Shown: positions 29,517-38,659 of the stretch, piece after piece
How the letters are laid out: each line of letters opens with the position of its first letter
How positions within the stretch are numbered: position 1 is the first letter of the stretch
Assembly (NCBI RefSeq): GCF_000155595.1
Contig: NZ_DS989904.1
Coordinates: forward strand, 133,446-194,376
Length of the DNA: 60,931 nt
Reading direction: 5' to 3'
Origin: Synechococcus sp. PCC 7335
GTDB lineage: Bacteria > Cyanobacteriota > Cyanobacteriia > Phormidesmidales > Phormidesmidaceae
The notes under the pieces: model-generated
What the model was told of the DNA's origin: nothing
The model's database searches: none
Seen by the model: only the letters and a program-made list of their open reading frames with translations
Translations under genes and position numbers: made by a program

Positions 29517-31985
29517 ATGCGTGTTTCTGTTAACTGGCTCAAAGAGCTTGTCGAGTTTGACTTTTCGCCGGAGGCACTAGCTGAAGCGCTAACAATGGCG
29601 GGATTCGAGGTCGAAGAAATAGAAGATCGGCGCAGCTGGGCAGAAGGCGTGGTAGTAGGTCGGGTATTAGACACATCGCCTCATCCAGATGCAGCCAAGC
29701 TGAGTGTCTGTACGGTTGATATTAATCAAGGCCAGACTTCAACTATTGTCTGTGGAGCGGCGAATGTTGGTGCGAATACGTGTGTGCCGGTAGCCACGGT
29801 CGGCAGCTATCTACCTAAAGTAGATTTGAAAGTTAAGCCGCGCGAGTTGAGAGGAGTCGCATCGGCAGGAATGATCTGCTCTCTAGCGGAGTTAGGGTTA
29901 GCTCGAGACTCTGAAGGGATCTATATCTTCGATGAGCAGCAATTTGAGCAGGGAGAGATTTCGATTGGTCAAGACGTGCGACCTCTACTTGGCCTAGATG
30001 ATTTTGTCTTGGATGTGACCTCTACAGCGAACAGAGCCGATGCCCTAAGCATGGTAGGCATCGCCAGAGAGATTTCAGCTATCACTGGAAACCCTTTGAA
30101 GCTACCAATCTCTGACGATCTGCCAGGAAGTAAAACAGCCTTAGACAAAGTAGATATCACACTGAGCGAGCCTAAGATCTGTCCTATCTATATGGGAAGT
30201 GTTTTAGAAGGGATTAGGATTGGGCCATCTCCAACTTGGCTACAACAGCGCTTAATTGCCGCCGGGACCCGGGCAATCAATAACGTAGTCGATGTCACCA
30301 ACTATGTTTTGTTAGAGTGGGGCCAGCCGCTACATGCTTTCGATTTAGATAGACTCATGGCAGTAGGTGAGCAAGATTCACTCTCAGTAAGTGTTCGCTA
30401 CGCAACAGAGTCTGAATCATTAGTGACATTAGACGATCAAGAGCGGCAGCTAGCAGCGCAGACAGTGTTGATTACCGCGAACGATGTGCCAGTGGCCTTA
30501 GCTGGTGTTATGGGTGGGGCCAAGACGGAAGTTATCGATACGACAGAAAGGGTATTCCTAGAGGCGGCCTATTTCGACTCGGCGGTAATTCGCAAATCGG
30601 CTAGGTCCCAGGGACTGCGTACTGAAGCCTCGGCTCGGTATGAACGAGGAGTAAACCCGGCCGAGCTGAAATTAGCTCGCGATCGCGCCCTTCAGCTTTT
30701 TATCGAAACCGCAGGCGCAACGCTAGTTGGACAGGGCGAAGATCGCACTGAGATAGGCAATATCTCACCGACTAGAGAAGTTTCGCTGCGCTTGAGCCGG
30801 GTTCACCAAATCCTAGGCGAGGTCGTCGAGCAGGGAAGCACCAAGGCACTAGACAAAGCAACTGTTGAAACGTTATTGAGCAAATTAGGCTGCAAGGCAA
30901 CTGCTACCGATGAAGACACTTGGACAGTAGAAATCCCGCCTTATCGCTATCGTGACTTAGAGCGCGAAATTGATCTGATCGAAGAAGTCGCTAGGCTCTA
31001 TGGCTACGACCGCTTCGCCAACACGCTACCAAGCCAGACCTCACGCGGCTATCTTTCTCAAGCGGCAGCGTTGTCTAGGCGGCTACGAGCAGCTTTTCGA
31101 GGAGCGGGATTAACAGAGGTCATTCACTATTCTTTAACTAGCCCAAGCTCTGATCGGCAAGTAGTCATCGCAAATCCTTTGTTCACCGAGTACTCAGCGC
31201 TGCGAATTGATTTACTAGATGGGTTGATTGCAGCCTTTGAGCTCAACATTAATCAAGGAAACGGGCCACTCAACGCTTTTGAGATCGGTACTGTTTTCAA
31301 TCAGCCTGACGACGATCCAGAGGGCGATCCGATCGAATCGATTAAGGTCTCAGGAATTGTCGGTGGAGATGCTCGCCAGGGACGCTGGGAAAATAGCAAT
31401 CAAGAGAGGCCGCTCACCTGGTATGAGGCAAAAGGCATTCTAGAGTGCGTGTTTGATAATCTAGGACTAGCTGTGGACTATCGGGCTGAGGCTAGGGATG
31501 AGCGACTCCATCCTGGACGAACGGCGGGTCTGTTTGTGCGAGGTCGTACGCGGCTAGGGACTTTTGCGCAGCTACACCCAGAGCTACGCCGCGAGAGAGA
31601 CTTGCCGGAGGCGGTGTATGTCTTTGAGCTAGATTGGGCCGTATTAGAAATGTGTTTGACTGGAAAGCGTGGTAAGGCCGTTAAGTTTGAGGCCTTCTCT
31701 AGGTATCCAGCTTCTGATCGAGATCTCGCATTTTTTGCCCCAATTGAGGTAAACGTCGCTGAGCTGCAAAAGGCAATGAATAAATCGGGCGGCAAACTGT
31801 TAGAGTCAGTGACTCTATTTGATGAGTATCGTGGGCAAGGCGTACCGGAAGGCAGTCGCTCTTTGGCGTTTAGGCTAGTTTATCGAGCAAGCGATCACAA
31901 CCTTACCGACAAAGATATCGATCCTATTCACCAAAAGATTCGCGCCACTTTAGAAAAAACCTACAAAGTTAGTCTGCGTAGCTAG
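29517..31985 (+). CDS. pheT: Phenylalanyl-tRNA synthetase beta subunit
   Basis: 822 residues. Domains in order: N-terminal region, EMAP-like tRNA-binding domain (about 39-155, with HPDAAKLSVCTVD), B3/4 editing domain (about 210-400, with RAINNVVDVTNYVLLEWGQP), B5 (about 425-500), a catalytic-like core and the C-terminal FDX anticodon-binding domain (FSRYPASDRDLAFF). With PheS it forms the alpha2beta2 enzyme that charges tRNA-Phe and edits Tyr-tRNA-Phe. pheS is not adjacent, as usual in cyanobacteria. The gene converges on dnaX with only 2 bp between stop codons. Confidence 0.96.
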   Translation: MRVSVNWLKELVEFDFSPEALAEALTMAGFEVEEIEDRRSWAEGVVVGRVLDTSPHPDAAKLSVCTVDINQGQTSTIVCGAANVGANTCVPVATVGSYLPKVDLKVKPRELRGVASAGMICSLAELGLARDSEGIYIFDEQQFEQGEISIGQDVRPLLGLDDFVLDVTSTANRADALSMVGIAREISAITGNPLKLPISDDLPGSKTALDKVDITLSEPKICPIYMGSVLEGIRIGPSPTWLQQRLIAAGTRAINNVVDVTNYVLLEWGQPLHAFDLDRLMAVGEQDSLSVSVRYATESESLVTLDDQERQLAAQTVLITANDVPVALAGVMGGAKTEVIDTTERVFLEAAYFDSAVIRKSARSQGLRTEASARYERGVNPAELKLARDRALQLFIETAGATLVGQGEDRTEIGNISPTREVSLRLSRVHQILGEVVEQGSTKALDKATVETLLSKLGCKATATDEDTWTVEIPPYRYRDLEREIDLIEEVARLYGYDRFANTLPSQTSRGYLSQAAALSRRLRAAFRGAGLTEVIHYSLTSPSSDRQVVIANPLFTEYSALRIDLLDGLIAAFELNINQGNGPLNAFEIGTVFNQPDDDPEGDPIESIKVSGIVGGDARQGRWENSNQERPLTWYEAKGILECVFDNLGLAVDYRAEARDERLHPGRTAGLFVRGRTRLGTFAQLHPELRRERDLPEAVYVFELDWAVLEMCLTGKRGKAVKFEAFSRYPASDRDLAFFAPIEVNVAELQKAMNKSGGKLLESVTLFDEYRGQGVPEGSRSLAFRLVYRASDHNLTDKDIDPIHQKIRATLEKTYKVSLRS

Positions 31986-31987
31986 GT

Positions 31988-34225
31988 CTAGAACGGAACA
32001 TCTGGGCCAGGTGCAGAAGATTTGGGTCCTTGGTTAGAGTCTGTTTGTTCGGTCGATCCTGGTAGTGGAGGATCAGCATCGTCATCTAGATTAACAATCT
32101 GACCGTTGAAGAAGCTAGCAAATCGCTTTATCTTCTCTTGTTCTTGGTCAGCAAGCTGTCGATTAACAGACGCATCTAGCCTCGGATTAGATGGAGTACT
32201 CAGTTGCGTAACAGGTTTATGAACGTTGGGCACAGAGATATTTGAGCTATCTGACAGTTCGATATCTGCGCCACTGCTAATTTCTAGATAGCTGTTATTG
32301 GTAGATTGTCCATTCGATTGGTTACCTGGTTGATTGGTTGGCGGATTAGTCGGTTGATTTCTTTGTAGAGTCGAAGGCTGTGAGTGAGGCGAAAGGCCAG
32401 TGGATGAACTAGCAGATGACTGGGCAGCAGGATCTACTGGCTTTGACGTGTCGACAACTTCCAAAGATATTTTGATGGGTCGCTGAAAAACTGTTTGGAA
32501 AGCAGCTTCTAGATTGGGAATGCGCTCTCTAGCTGCTTTTTGAAGGGGAGCCGAACGAAATCCAACTTTTGCACCTACCCCATCAAAACCGAGTAGCATT
32601 CCCTGCTGAGACATCAACATCTGCGTCCCACGAGGTTGCAGCACCGCTAGGATCTGTTTCCACAAATCACTTAGATTACCGAAGGCAACAGCTATTGGCT
32701 TTTCTGGGGCTGCCGGCTTTAAGGGAGTGGGCTGTGTAGCAGAAGCAGCAGACGGATCTGATAACACTGCTGCCTTGGCTGGGTCTAGATTATTAGAAGA
32801 GGCAGAACTATCAGATAGTTCTGCTTTAGGTTCATTCGGTTCGCCTGGAATAGCTGGTAGTGATACGGGAGGCTCTGTTGGAGACTTGGAGGCACCGGTA
32901 GCAGCCGTCTGTGCTGGCTGATCTACCGAGGGCGGCACTGGATGCTGAATAGTTGATGCGATCGCAGGCTTAACGATTGGCGGCGTGATGCTAGGTGCAA
33001 TCTTAGGCTTAACACTAGAGGTGATATCAGTCGCTGCTGTTGTCTCGCGCGCATTATCGACAGCGGCACTGTTAGCCCTGTTAGTAGCTGGGTTCGTAGC
33101 AGCGTTACTAGCAGGAGTACGCTTGGCCATCACCTCTAGCGCACTAGGTAGTAGTCCGGTCAGCGTAATTTCTAACCACAACCGTGGCTGAGTTGTATTT
33201 TTGATCTGAACTTCTGCGCTTTGGAGTTTCTGTTGGCTAGCAAGCAGCGCAGCAGCAGATAGCTTTTGCGCAAAAGGAATCATCTCAGCCCAGGTAGGTG
33301 AGGTAATTGCCACAAGATCGACGCGTTTGGGCGCACGTTTGGCAATTAGCAAATCGCGGTAGAACCCCACCAGGCTTTGCAGCACAATCAAAGGCTCTCT
33401 GCCCTTGTCCATTAGATGGCGAACGCGCTCTAGCAAGGCGGTGCTATCATCGGCGGCGATCGCTCTTACCAGATTCAGCAAATCTCGCTCAGGAACGGCC
33501 CCCACCAAGTCCCAAACCGTCTCAACCGTAATTTTATTGGCTTGCAAACTCAGCTGATCTAGCAGGCTTTCAGCATCACGCAATCCACCTTGAGAGATCT
33601 GAGCGACTAGCTGAATCGCGGATGGTTCAATTTGAATAGCCTCTTCAGCCGAAATATAGCTCAAATGTTTGATCATAGACGGCAGCGGAATGCGGCGAAA
33701 ATCAAACCGCTGACAGCGAGAAATAATCGTCGGCAGGACCCTTTGAGGATCGGTCGTAGCCAGTACAAACACTACTCTGCTCGGTGGCTCTTCTAGCGTT
33801 TTAAGCAGCGCATTGAACGCAGCCGTACTCAGCATATGAACTTCGTCGAGCACGTAAAGCTTGTACCTGCATTGTACGGGTGCGAACTGCGATCGCTCGA
33901 TCAGCTCGCGAATATTATCCACACCAGTATTACTTGCCGCATCGATTTCGACGACATCTAGCGCAATCCCTTGGATCACTGCTTGGCAAACGTCACACTG
34001 ACCGCAGGGCTGAGCTGTTGGCACCTCTGAGCTAAGACAGTTGAGCGATTTTGCTAGGATCCGAGCACTAGACGTTTTGCCAGTGCCTCTAGGACCACAA
34101 AATAGATAAGCTGGAGCAATCCGCTTTTGCTCTAAGGCATGCGTGAGGGTTTGAGCGATCGCATCTTGACCCACTAGCTGAGAAAACGTTTGCGGTCGAT
34201 ACTTATGGTGAAGAGGTTCGTACAA
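31988..34225 (-). CDS. dnaX: DNA polymerase III subunit gamma/tau
   Basis: 745 residues. AAA+ clamp-loader domain: Walker A GPRGTGKT (44-51), zinc-binding cysteines C63, C74, C77, C80, Walker B LYVLDEVHML, SRCQRFDFRRIPL. After the gamma core (to about 365) comes a low-complexity region rich in Pro, Ala, Thr and Gln interrupted by a folded block near 500-590 (LWKQILAVLQPRG). It loads the sliding clamp in the replisome. Some cyanobacterial dnaX genes carry an intein; none is present here. Confidence 0.96.
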   Translation of the reverse strand: MYEPLHHKYRPQTFSQLVGQDAIAQTLTHALEQKRIAPAYLFCGPRGTGKTSSARILAKSLNCLSSEVPTAQPCGQCDVCQAVIQGIALDVVEIDAASNTGVDNIRELIERSQFAPVQCRYKLYVLDEVHMLSTAAFNALLKTLEEPPSRVVFVLATTDPQRVLPTIISRCQRFDFRRIPLPSMIKHLSYISAEEAIQIEPSAIQLVAQISQGGLRDAESLLDQLSLQANKITVETVWDLVGAVPERDLLNLVRAIAADDSTALLERVRHLMDKGREPLIVLQSLVGFYRDLLIAKRAPKRVDLVAITSPTWAEMIPFAQKLSAAALLASQQKLQSAEVQIKNTTQPRLWLEITLTGLLPSALEVMAKRTPASNAATNPATNRANSAAVDNARETTAATDITSSVKPKIAPSITPPIVKPAIASTIQHPVPPSVDQPAQTAATGASKSPTEPPVSLPAIPGEPNEPKAELSDSSASSNNLDPAKAAVLSDPSAASATQPTPLKPAAPEKPIAVAFGNLSDLWKQILAVLQPRGTQMLMSQQGMLLGFDGVGAKVGFRSAPLQKAARERIPNLEAAFQTVFQRPIKISLEVVDTSKPVDPAAQSSASSSTGLSPHSQPSTLQRNQPTNPPTNQPGNQSNGQSTNNSYLEISSGADIELSDSSNISVPNVHKPVTQLSTPSNPRLDASVNRQLADQEQEKIKRFASFFNGQIVNLDDDADPPLPGSTEQTDSNQGPKSSAPGPDVPF

Positions 34226-34333
34226 GCGCTGCTAACCTGAGTACGGCTATCGCTACTAAGATATCGTCTCAGTGAAAAGATTGTCTAAACTATTGCATCT
34301 GATACTTGTTCGGGCAGTACCTATGCGCCGAAA

Positions 34334-35167
34334 CTACTGCACTTCGGAAATTACTACAGAGAGCGGACTGCCAACTTCAGCCACACCTTGAAGTGTTTTA
34401 GCAGCGTTACCACAGCTACAGGCTATCTCTATCCACCCGTGGCTACCAACTACTGCACACAGCCTACCTACAGGGACATCAGCGTATGTGCTTACACCCG
34501 TAAATTCAAACTGACGATGGGGCGTTTCGAGCGCAACTTGCCAGGACCGGTTAGAGACCACCTCACCAGGAATGTTGCTTATCAGGTTGCCGAAACTGTC
34601 TATGTACTGCAGACTGCCAACGTATTGGAGCGTACGCTGATCAAGCGACTTGCTGTTGACGGCTTGCAGGGGTAGCAAATTCGGTTGGACTAGTGTGGCC
34701 GGATCGATACGTTCACCCAACGACTCAATCGGCACACCGTTAGCCAGATGTGCAGCGACAGGAGCGAAGATATCTCTTCCGTGAAACGTATGGCTAGGCT
34801 GCTCCACTCGCCAATACTGAGGATTGGTTAGACTGACGGCTGTAATCGATGGGCCGTGCTGCGCTTGGTCGAAGAGGTTGCCGAGCAGACCGTTGTCTGG
34901 AGCCACAAAAAATCCGTTCGGATGCTGCAAGGCGATCGCCCGTCGATTAGAGCCCACCCCCGGATCTACTACTGCTAGATGCACAGTCCCTTTTGGAAAA
35001 TGCGGATAGGCCATCGTCAGGTTAAATCTAGCTGCCAAGATATCTTGCGGTGGTATCTGATGCGTCAGGTCCCACATCAGCTTTCCTGGAGCGATTGAGG
35101 CGATCACCCCCTTCATCACCGCCACATAGGCATCTTGTAAGCCAAAGTCGCTTAGTAATGTGATCAT
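34334..35167 (-). CDS. S-adenosylmethionine hydrolase family (DUF62)
   Basis: 277 residues. The N-terminus reads MITLLSDFGLQDAYVAVMKG, with the Asp of D-F-G-x-x-D that binds the adenosine ribose, then VVDPGVGSNRRAIA and APDNGLLG, and FHGRDIFAPVAAHL. This is the fluorinase/chlorinase fold, but members of this subgroup hydrolyse SAM to adenosine and methionine instead of halogenating. The family is cytosolic. It is monocistronic; a physiological role is not settled for most members. Confidence 0.9.
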   Translation of the reverse strand: MITLLSDFGLQDAYVAVMKGVIASIAPGKLMWDLTHQIPPQDILAARFNLTMAYPHFPKGTVHLAVVDPGVGSNRRAIALQHPNGFFVAPDNGLLGNLFDQAQHGPSITAVSLTNPQYWRVEQPSHTFHGRDIFAPVAAHLANGVPIESLGERIDPATLVQPNLLPLQAVNSKSLDQRTLQYVGSLQYIDSFGNLISNIPGEVVSNRSWQVALETPHRQFEFTGVSTYADVPVGRLCAVVGSHGWIEIACSCGNAAKTLQGVAEVGSPLSVVISEVQ

Positions 35168-35274
35168 GTCTAAAGCAACGCCACGAGGCGCCTACTATCA
35201 CAACACCAATCCAAAAGCGAGCAAACGAATGATTCAAGCACGCTCAATTGAAGAAATGCAGTCGCGGACTATTT

Positions 35275-35315
35275 GACTATATGTAGTGGCGACTATATGT
35301 AGTGGCGACTATATG
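35275..35315. repeat. 16-nt tandem repeat
   Basis: GACTATATGTAGTGGC occurs at 35275-35290 and 35291-35306, followed by a 9-nt partial third copy to 35315. It lies just past the stop codon of the small gene at 35319. Confidence 0.85.
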
Positions 35316-35318
35316 AGC

Positions 35319-35525
35319 TTAAGCGGCCATTGACAAATACTGATAATACCGCTGATTAGTTAACTTTTGTTCAATACAACTTGCCTGGGTGATTTCATCC
35401 AACATTTTGGGAATAGTTGATATAGAAAATTGATAGGCTAACGCTTGCGCAACCACGCTTCTGTATGCTAGCTGAAGGACTGCTACATTAGTTCCATCAG
35501 TTAAACGAGACCAAATGCTGTTCAT
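35319..35525 (-). CDS. Small hypothetical protein
   Basis: 68 residues from an ATG at 35525, 15 bp from the divergent GTG at 35541. The composition (regular Leu/Ala helices, IPKMLDEITQASCIEQKLTN then RYYQYLSMA) looks like a real folded helical protein, but I recognise no family. It may share a promoter with the divergent response regulator. Conservation in related genomes would decide whether it is a gene. Confidence 0.5.
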   Translation of the reverse strand: MNSIWSRLTDGTNVAVLQLAYRSVVAQALAYQFSISTIPKMLDEITQASCIEQKLTNQRYYQYLSMAA

Positions 35526-35603
35526 TCACCCTATATACCCGTGCAAACATCAGTACAAACATCAGTGCAGACCTCTCCTCAGTTCAGATTACGGACAAAC
35601 GGC

Positions 35604-36236
35604 ATGAAAGAATCCAATCCGGGAGAACAAAAAAAACTTTTACTCATCGATGACGATCCTAATCTCATCTTGCTCGTAAAGGACTATTTAGAATTTCGTG
35701 GCTATCAGGTAGTGACCGCCGGTAACGGCAGAGAGGCACTCACGATGCTTCCTGAGCTATCGCCAGATATGATCATCTGCGATGTGATGATGCCAGAAAT
35801 GGACGGCTACGCCTTTGTCGAACAAATTCGTCAGGATCCTAGTAAGAGCTGGATTCCAATCTTGTTCTTATCCGCTAAGGGACAGAGTCAAGATCGCGTT
35901 AAAGGTCTGACCACCGGCGCTGACGTCTATATGGTTAAGCCTTTTGAGCCCGAAGAACTCGTTGCCCAAGTAGAGTCTTCTTTGAAGCAGGCGAATCGCT
36001 TGATCCACCATCAAAACAAAGGGTCGAGTTCGATGCCGACCATTCAGGTACCTTTTGACGTAGAGCTAACGCCTACCGAGCTGAAGGTGGTGCAGTTTGT
36101 CGCCAGGGGCATGGCCAACCGTCAAATCGCTGACGAGCTAAGAGTTAGCCAGCGTACAATTGAAAGCCATGTGAGCAACATGCTAGGCAAAACCGGACTC
36201 CATAACCGCACTGAGCTGGCTCGCTGGGCAGTATAA
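35604..36236 (+). CDS. NarL/LuxR-type response regulator (Ycf29-like)
   Basis: 210 residues from the ATG at 35604. Receiver domain: acidic cluster LLIDDDPN, phosphoacceptor Asp in IICDVMMPEMDGY, Lys in MVKPFEP. A short linker leads to a LuxR-type HTH (LTPTELKVVQFVARGMANRQ, then SQRTIESHVSNML). This arrangement and the ICDVMMPEMDGY block match Ycf29/NarL-type regulators of cyanobacteria and red-algal plastids. An in-frame GTG at 35541 would add 21 residues made of repeated QTSV units; this repeat is unlike regulator N-termini. No histidine kinase is adjacent. Confidence 0.9.
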   Translation: MKESNPGEQKKLLLIDDDPNLILLVKDYLEFRGYQVVTAGNGREALTMLPELSPDMIICDVMMPEMDGYAFVEQIRQDPSKSWIPILFLSAKGQSQDRVKGLTTGADVYMVKPFEPEELVAQVESSLKQANRLIHHQNKGSSSMPTIQVPFDVELTPTELKVVQFVARGMANRQIADELRVSQRTIESHVSNMLGKTGLHNRTELARWAV

Positions 36237-36431
36237 AATAACAAGGCCTAGGCTTGGTTTGATCAACTCAGTTTAATTGAGACGGGCTTTGATGGTACTA
36301 TGCCAAAGCGATAAGAAAGGCTGGCTCGAAACGGGTCGGAGGAAGGACTGAATATCAGGTCAGTGCTTCGCAGATCAAGATCGACTCAGCCTATCAAAAT
36401 CGTTTCGATGTTTGATATAATCAAGCCTCTT

Positions 36432-36504
36432 GCTGGTGTAGCTCAGTTGGTAGAGCAGCTGATTTGTAATCAGCCGGCCGTCCGTTCGAGTCGGATCACC
36501 AGCT
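36432..36504 (+). tRNA. trnT-UGU: tRNA-Thr (UGU anticodon)
   Basis: 73 nt. Acceptor GCTGGTG pairs with CACCAGC, the D arm GCTC-AGTTGGTA-GAGC, the anticodon arm GCTGA-TTTGTAA-TCAGC with anticodon TGT, and the T arm GTCCG-TTCGAGT-CGGAT with one G-T pair. Discriminator T; CCA is not encoded. It reads ACA and, through wobble, ACG. Confidence 0.97.
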
Positions 36505-36528
36505 TTTTGAACAAACTAATGGTTCTCC

Positions 36529-36562
36529 AATCCCTGTAAAGGCATAAGCCCTTATAGGGATT
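36529..36562 (+). terminator. Hairpin downstream of tRNA-Thr
   Basis: AATCCCTGTAAAGGC (36529-36543) with GCCCTTATAGGGATT (36548-36562): 15-bp imperfect stem with a 4-nt loop, 24 nt after the tRNA. It probably ends the tRNA transcript; a weak T-rich stretch follows. Confidence 0.55.
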
Positions 36563-36724
36563 GTCTTTGAGAGATTGCTTGAGACCTCGTTTCGGCATCA
36601 ATGAATACTTTTCAGTATGGCCTCAGTATGGGCATAGAGTCGTACGCAGTTGTGGAATAAAAAGCGTCAGTACAAAGTACCCATAAGGGGACTTACCCAG
36701 TGCTAGCCTACAAGCTTTTGTGGT

Positions 36725-36750
36725 AACGTTCTAACATTCACTTGAACGTT
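36725..36750. promoter_or_regulatory. Candidate operator upstream of the CDF gene
   Basis: Inverted repeat AACGTTC (36725-36731) and GAACGTT (36744-36750), separated by 12 bp and lying 17 bp upstream of the CDF start. The position suggests a repressor operator; the sequence is unlike the nearby Zur-type boxes. The regulator is unknown. Confidence 0.4.
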
Positions 36751-36767
36751 GTATTGAAGAGCAAATT

Positions 36768-37379
36768 ATGAGTGATAGCTGCTGTCAGAACAAGGGTTGT
36801 GAGTTAACGAAGCTGAAGAAGAATCAGACTCAGGTGCTGTGGGCTGTGCTGTTTATCAACCTAGTGATGTTCGTGGTCGAATTCGGTGCGGGCATTCGAG
36901 CCGCCTCGCTTTCTCTTGCTGGAGATTCCTTGGATATGCTGGGAGATGCGTTGGTGTATGCAAGTAGCCTATACGTGGTGAATAAAGGACGTAAAGCCCA
37001 GGCGGGATCTGCTTTTTTAAAGGGCATCTTGATGTTTTTGTTCGCGATCGCCCTCTTCGCTAAAGCCCTCTATCAACTCTCTGCTGGCATCACACCGACA
37101 GTGAGCGTTATGAGTACAGTTGGTCTGTTAGCATTACTTGCTAACCTTATTTGTCTGATGCTGTTGTCTAGACACCGAAAAGATAATTTGAACATGTCTT
37201 CGGTATGGCTATGCTCTAGGAATGACATCATTGCCAATACATCGGTGTTGGTAGCAGCAGGACTAGTGTTTATCACGCATTCTGGACTACCCGACTTGGC
37301 TGTAGGTTTTCTGTTAACGTTTGTGTTTGCTAGGTCAGCCGGACAGGTACTCACGCAATCATGGCAAGAGATGCAGTGA
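36768..37379 (+). CDS. Cation diffusion facilitator-type metal transporter
   Basis: 203 residues with five to six hydrophobic segments. The N-terminus has a Cys pair and Cys (SCCQNKGC), a possible metal-binding hook. Membrane metal-site motifs: D-S-L-D-M-x-G-D in helix 2 and R-N-D-I-I-A-N in helix 5, as in CDF proteins, but no C-terminal cytosolic domain, so this is a short CDF. It presumably exports zinc, cobalt or another divalent cation. It is followed at once by a broken ABC permease and stands in a metal-homeostasis block. Confidence 0.85.
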   Translation: MSDSCCQNKGCELTKLKKNQTQVLWAVLFINLVMFVVEFGAGIRAASLSLAGDSLDMLGDALVYASSLYVVNKGRKAQAGSAFLKGILMFLFAIALFAKALYQLSAGITPTVSVMSTVGLLALLANLICLMLLSRHRKDNLNMSSVWLCSRNDIIANTSVLVAAGLVFITHSGLPDLAVGFLLTFVFARSAGQVLTQSWQEMQ

Positions 37380-37402
37380 TCGCACAGCAATCACTGTTCC
37401 CT

Positions 37403-37600
37403 ATGCATACTCACACTATGAGCCGGCTGTTAGATTCCTTGAACTTTGAGTTTAGGCGATTAGGTGCGACGGCAGGCGTGATGATGAGTGTTCTACGCCC
37501 GATTATAGGTACTTACCTAATTGTTCAGCACATGGGAATCTTGGGCGATGTGACGCCTCATGTGGTGCTACCGGGACTAGCGATCACTTTCTCTTTCTGA
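37403..37600 (+). pseudogene. Truncated metal ABC transporter permease (ZnuB-like)
   Basis: The frame reads LLDSLNFEFRRLGATAG, then RPIIGTYLIVQHMGILGDVT and HVVLPGLAITFSF before a TGA. This is recognisably the first 60 residues of a ZnuB/MntB-type permease, which is normally about 270 residues with eight helices. No clear continuation appears in any frame down to 37808. It is therefore a remnant. It lies opposite in orientation to the ABC ATPase gene that would be its partner. Confidence 0.78.
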
Positions 37601-37808
37601 GCCTACTATCATACTTAACCTTCTCTACCTGCTTTCTATTGGCTCTATTGTTGAGCTCAAGGTTTAGCTCCAGCCAGAAGATTTTGACGTGCGATCACAG
37701 ACGACTGAGCGTATGTACGAATTTACTCCAGTATCAGAGCAGAGAATGAACCTATTGTGTTTGGATCTGCCCGACCGGAATGCAGCAGCAAGCAGGTAAA
37801 AACAACAG

Positions 37809-38552
37809 CTAACAGGCAAAAGGAATGACGTTCTGATTGTGCAAAGCTGATTGAATATTCGCGCCGTAAGCCTGTTGAATATTTTCCATCGTCATCACCG
37901 CTCGAGGGGTATCGTTGGCCAAAACGCGGCGATTGAGTAATAGCAATCGATGATAGCGATTGAGCGCTTCGCCCCACTCATGACTGCAAACTAGTAGCGT
38001 TTTGCCTTGCTCGCTGAGGTCGGCGAAAATGCTTAGCATAACGGCTTCGGTTTTCTTATCAATGCCACTAAAGGGTTCGTCTAACAAAAATAAGTCAGGA
38101 TGCTGTGCTAAAGCGCGAGCCAGAAAAATTCTTTGTTGCTGACCACCCGAGAGCTGACCGATGGGACGATTTCTGAAGGGCAACATTTCCACCCGATCGA
38201 GCGCAGCACTCACTAGCTTCTTGGCTTGGACATCGGGAGAGCGCCCCCAGCCAAGCGCTCTTGTCTGCGCCATCATCACCACATTCCAGGCTGTGATCGG
38301 ATAGTCCCAGTCAATTTGCGATCGCTGCGGTACATACGCTACCCGCCGCCGCTGCCGTTTCAGTGAAGCTCCATTCAGTAGAATCTTTCCCTGATAAGGC
38401 ATCAGTCCCAAAATAGCTTTGACCAAGGTGCTTTTCCCGGCACCGTTAGGTCCGATCAGGCCTACCCACTCACCCGGGTACAAAGTCAGTGAAACTGCTG
38501 TCAGTGCTTCGATTCCCCGATAGTTGACTGATAGATTCTGAACCGCTAGCAT
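37809..38552 (-). CDS. znuC: Metal ABC transporter ATP-binding protein (ZnuC-like)
   Basis: 247 residues: Walker A GPNGAGKST, Q-loop in VPQRSQIDWDYPIT, signature LSGGQQQR, Walker B LFLLDEPFSG, and the switch His in VCSHEWG. The block RSQIDWDYPIT is typical of zinc/manganese uptake ATPases. A Zur/Fur-like box lies 9 bp upstream of the start. Neither a full permease nor a substrate-binding protein is adjacent; only a truncated permease remains nearby, so it must pair with subunits encoded elsewhere or be orphaned. Confidence 0.85.
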   Translation of the reverse strand: MLAVQNLSVNYRGIEALTAVSLTLYPGEWVGLIGPNGAGKSTLVKAILGLMPYQGKILLNGASLKRQRRRVAYVPQRSQIDWDYPITAWNVVMMAQTRALGWGRSPDVQAKKLVSAALDRVEMLPFRNRPIGQLSGGQQQRIFLARALAQHPDLFLLDEPFSGIDKKTEAVMLSIFADLSEQGKTLLVCSHEWGEALNRYHRLLLLNRRVLANDTPRAVMTMENIQQAYGANIQSALHNQNVIPFAC

Positions 38553-38560
38553 ACTCTAGA

Positions 38561-38577
38561 AATGATAATCATTATCG
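38561..38577. promoter_or_regulatory. Zur/Fur-like box 1 (ABC ATPase side)
   Basis: AATGATAATCATTATCG. The core TGATAATCATTATC matches the 7-1-7 palindrome of cyanobacterial Zur and also Fur. It lies 9 bp upstream of the znuC-like start. Given a neighbouring COG0523 GTPase, Zur (zinc) is more likely than Fur (iron). Confidence 0.8.
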
Positions 38578-38638
38578 CATATGCAAAAGCTTAGCAGATT
38601 ATTTCTATGCAACGTGATTTAGAGTGTAAGATCCTGAG

Positions 38639-38655
38639 AATGATAATCATTACTG
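38639..38655. promoter_or_regulatory. Zur/Fur-like box 2 (COG0523 side)
   Basis: AATGATAATCATTACTG, one half-site identical to box 1 and the other with one change. It ends 4 bp before the ATG at 38660 of the COG0523 gene, so binding would cover the ribosome-binding region or the transcript may be very short-leadered. Confidence 0.78.
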
Positions 38656-38659
38656 CTCT

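Noticed and set aside
31988-34225. Possible intein or programmed frameshift in dnaX
   Set aside because: The clamp-loader core is continuous with no inserted intein block, and I see no A-run slippery site with a following hairpin.
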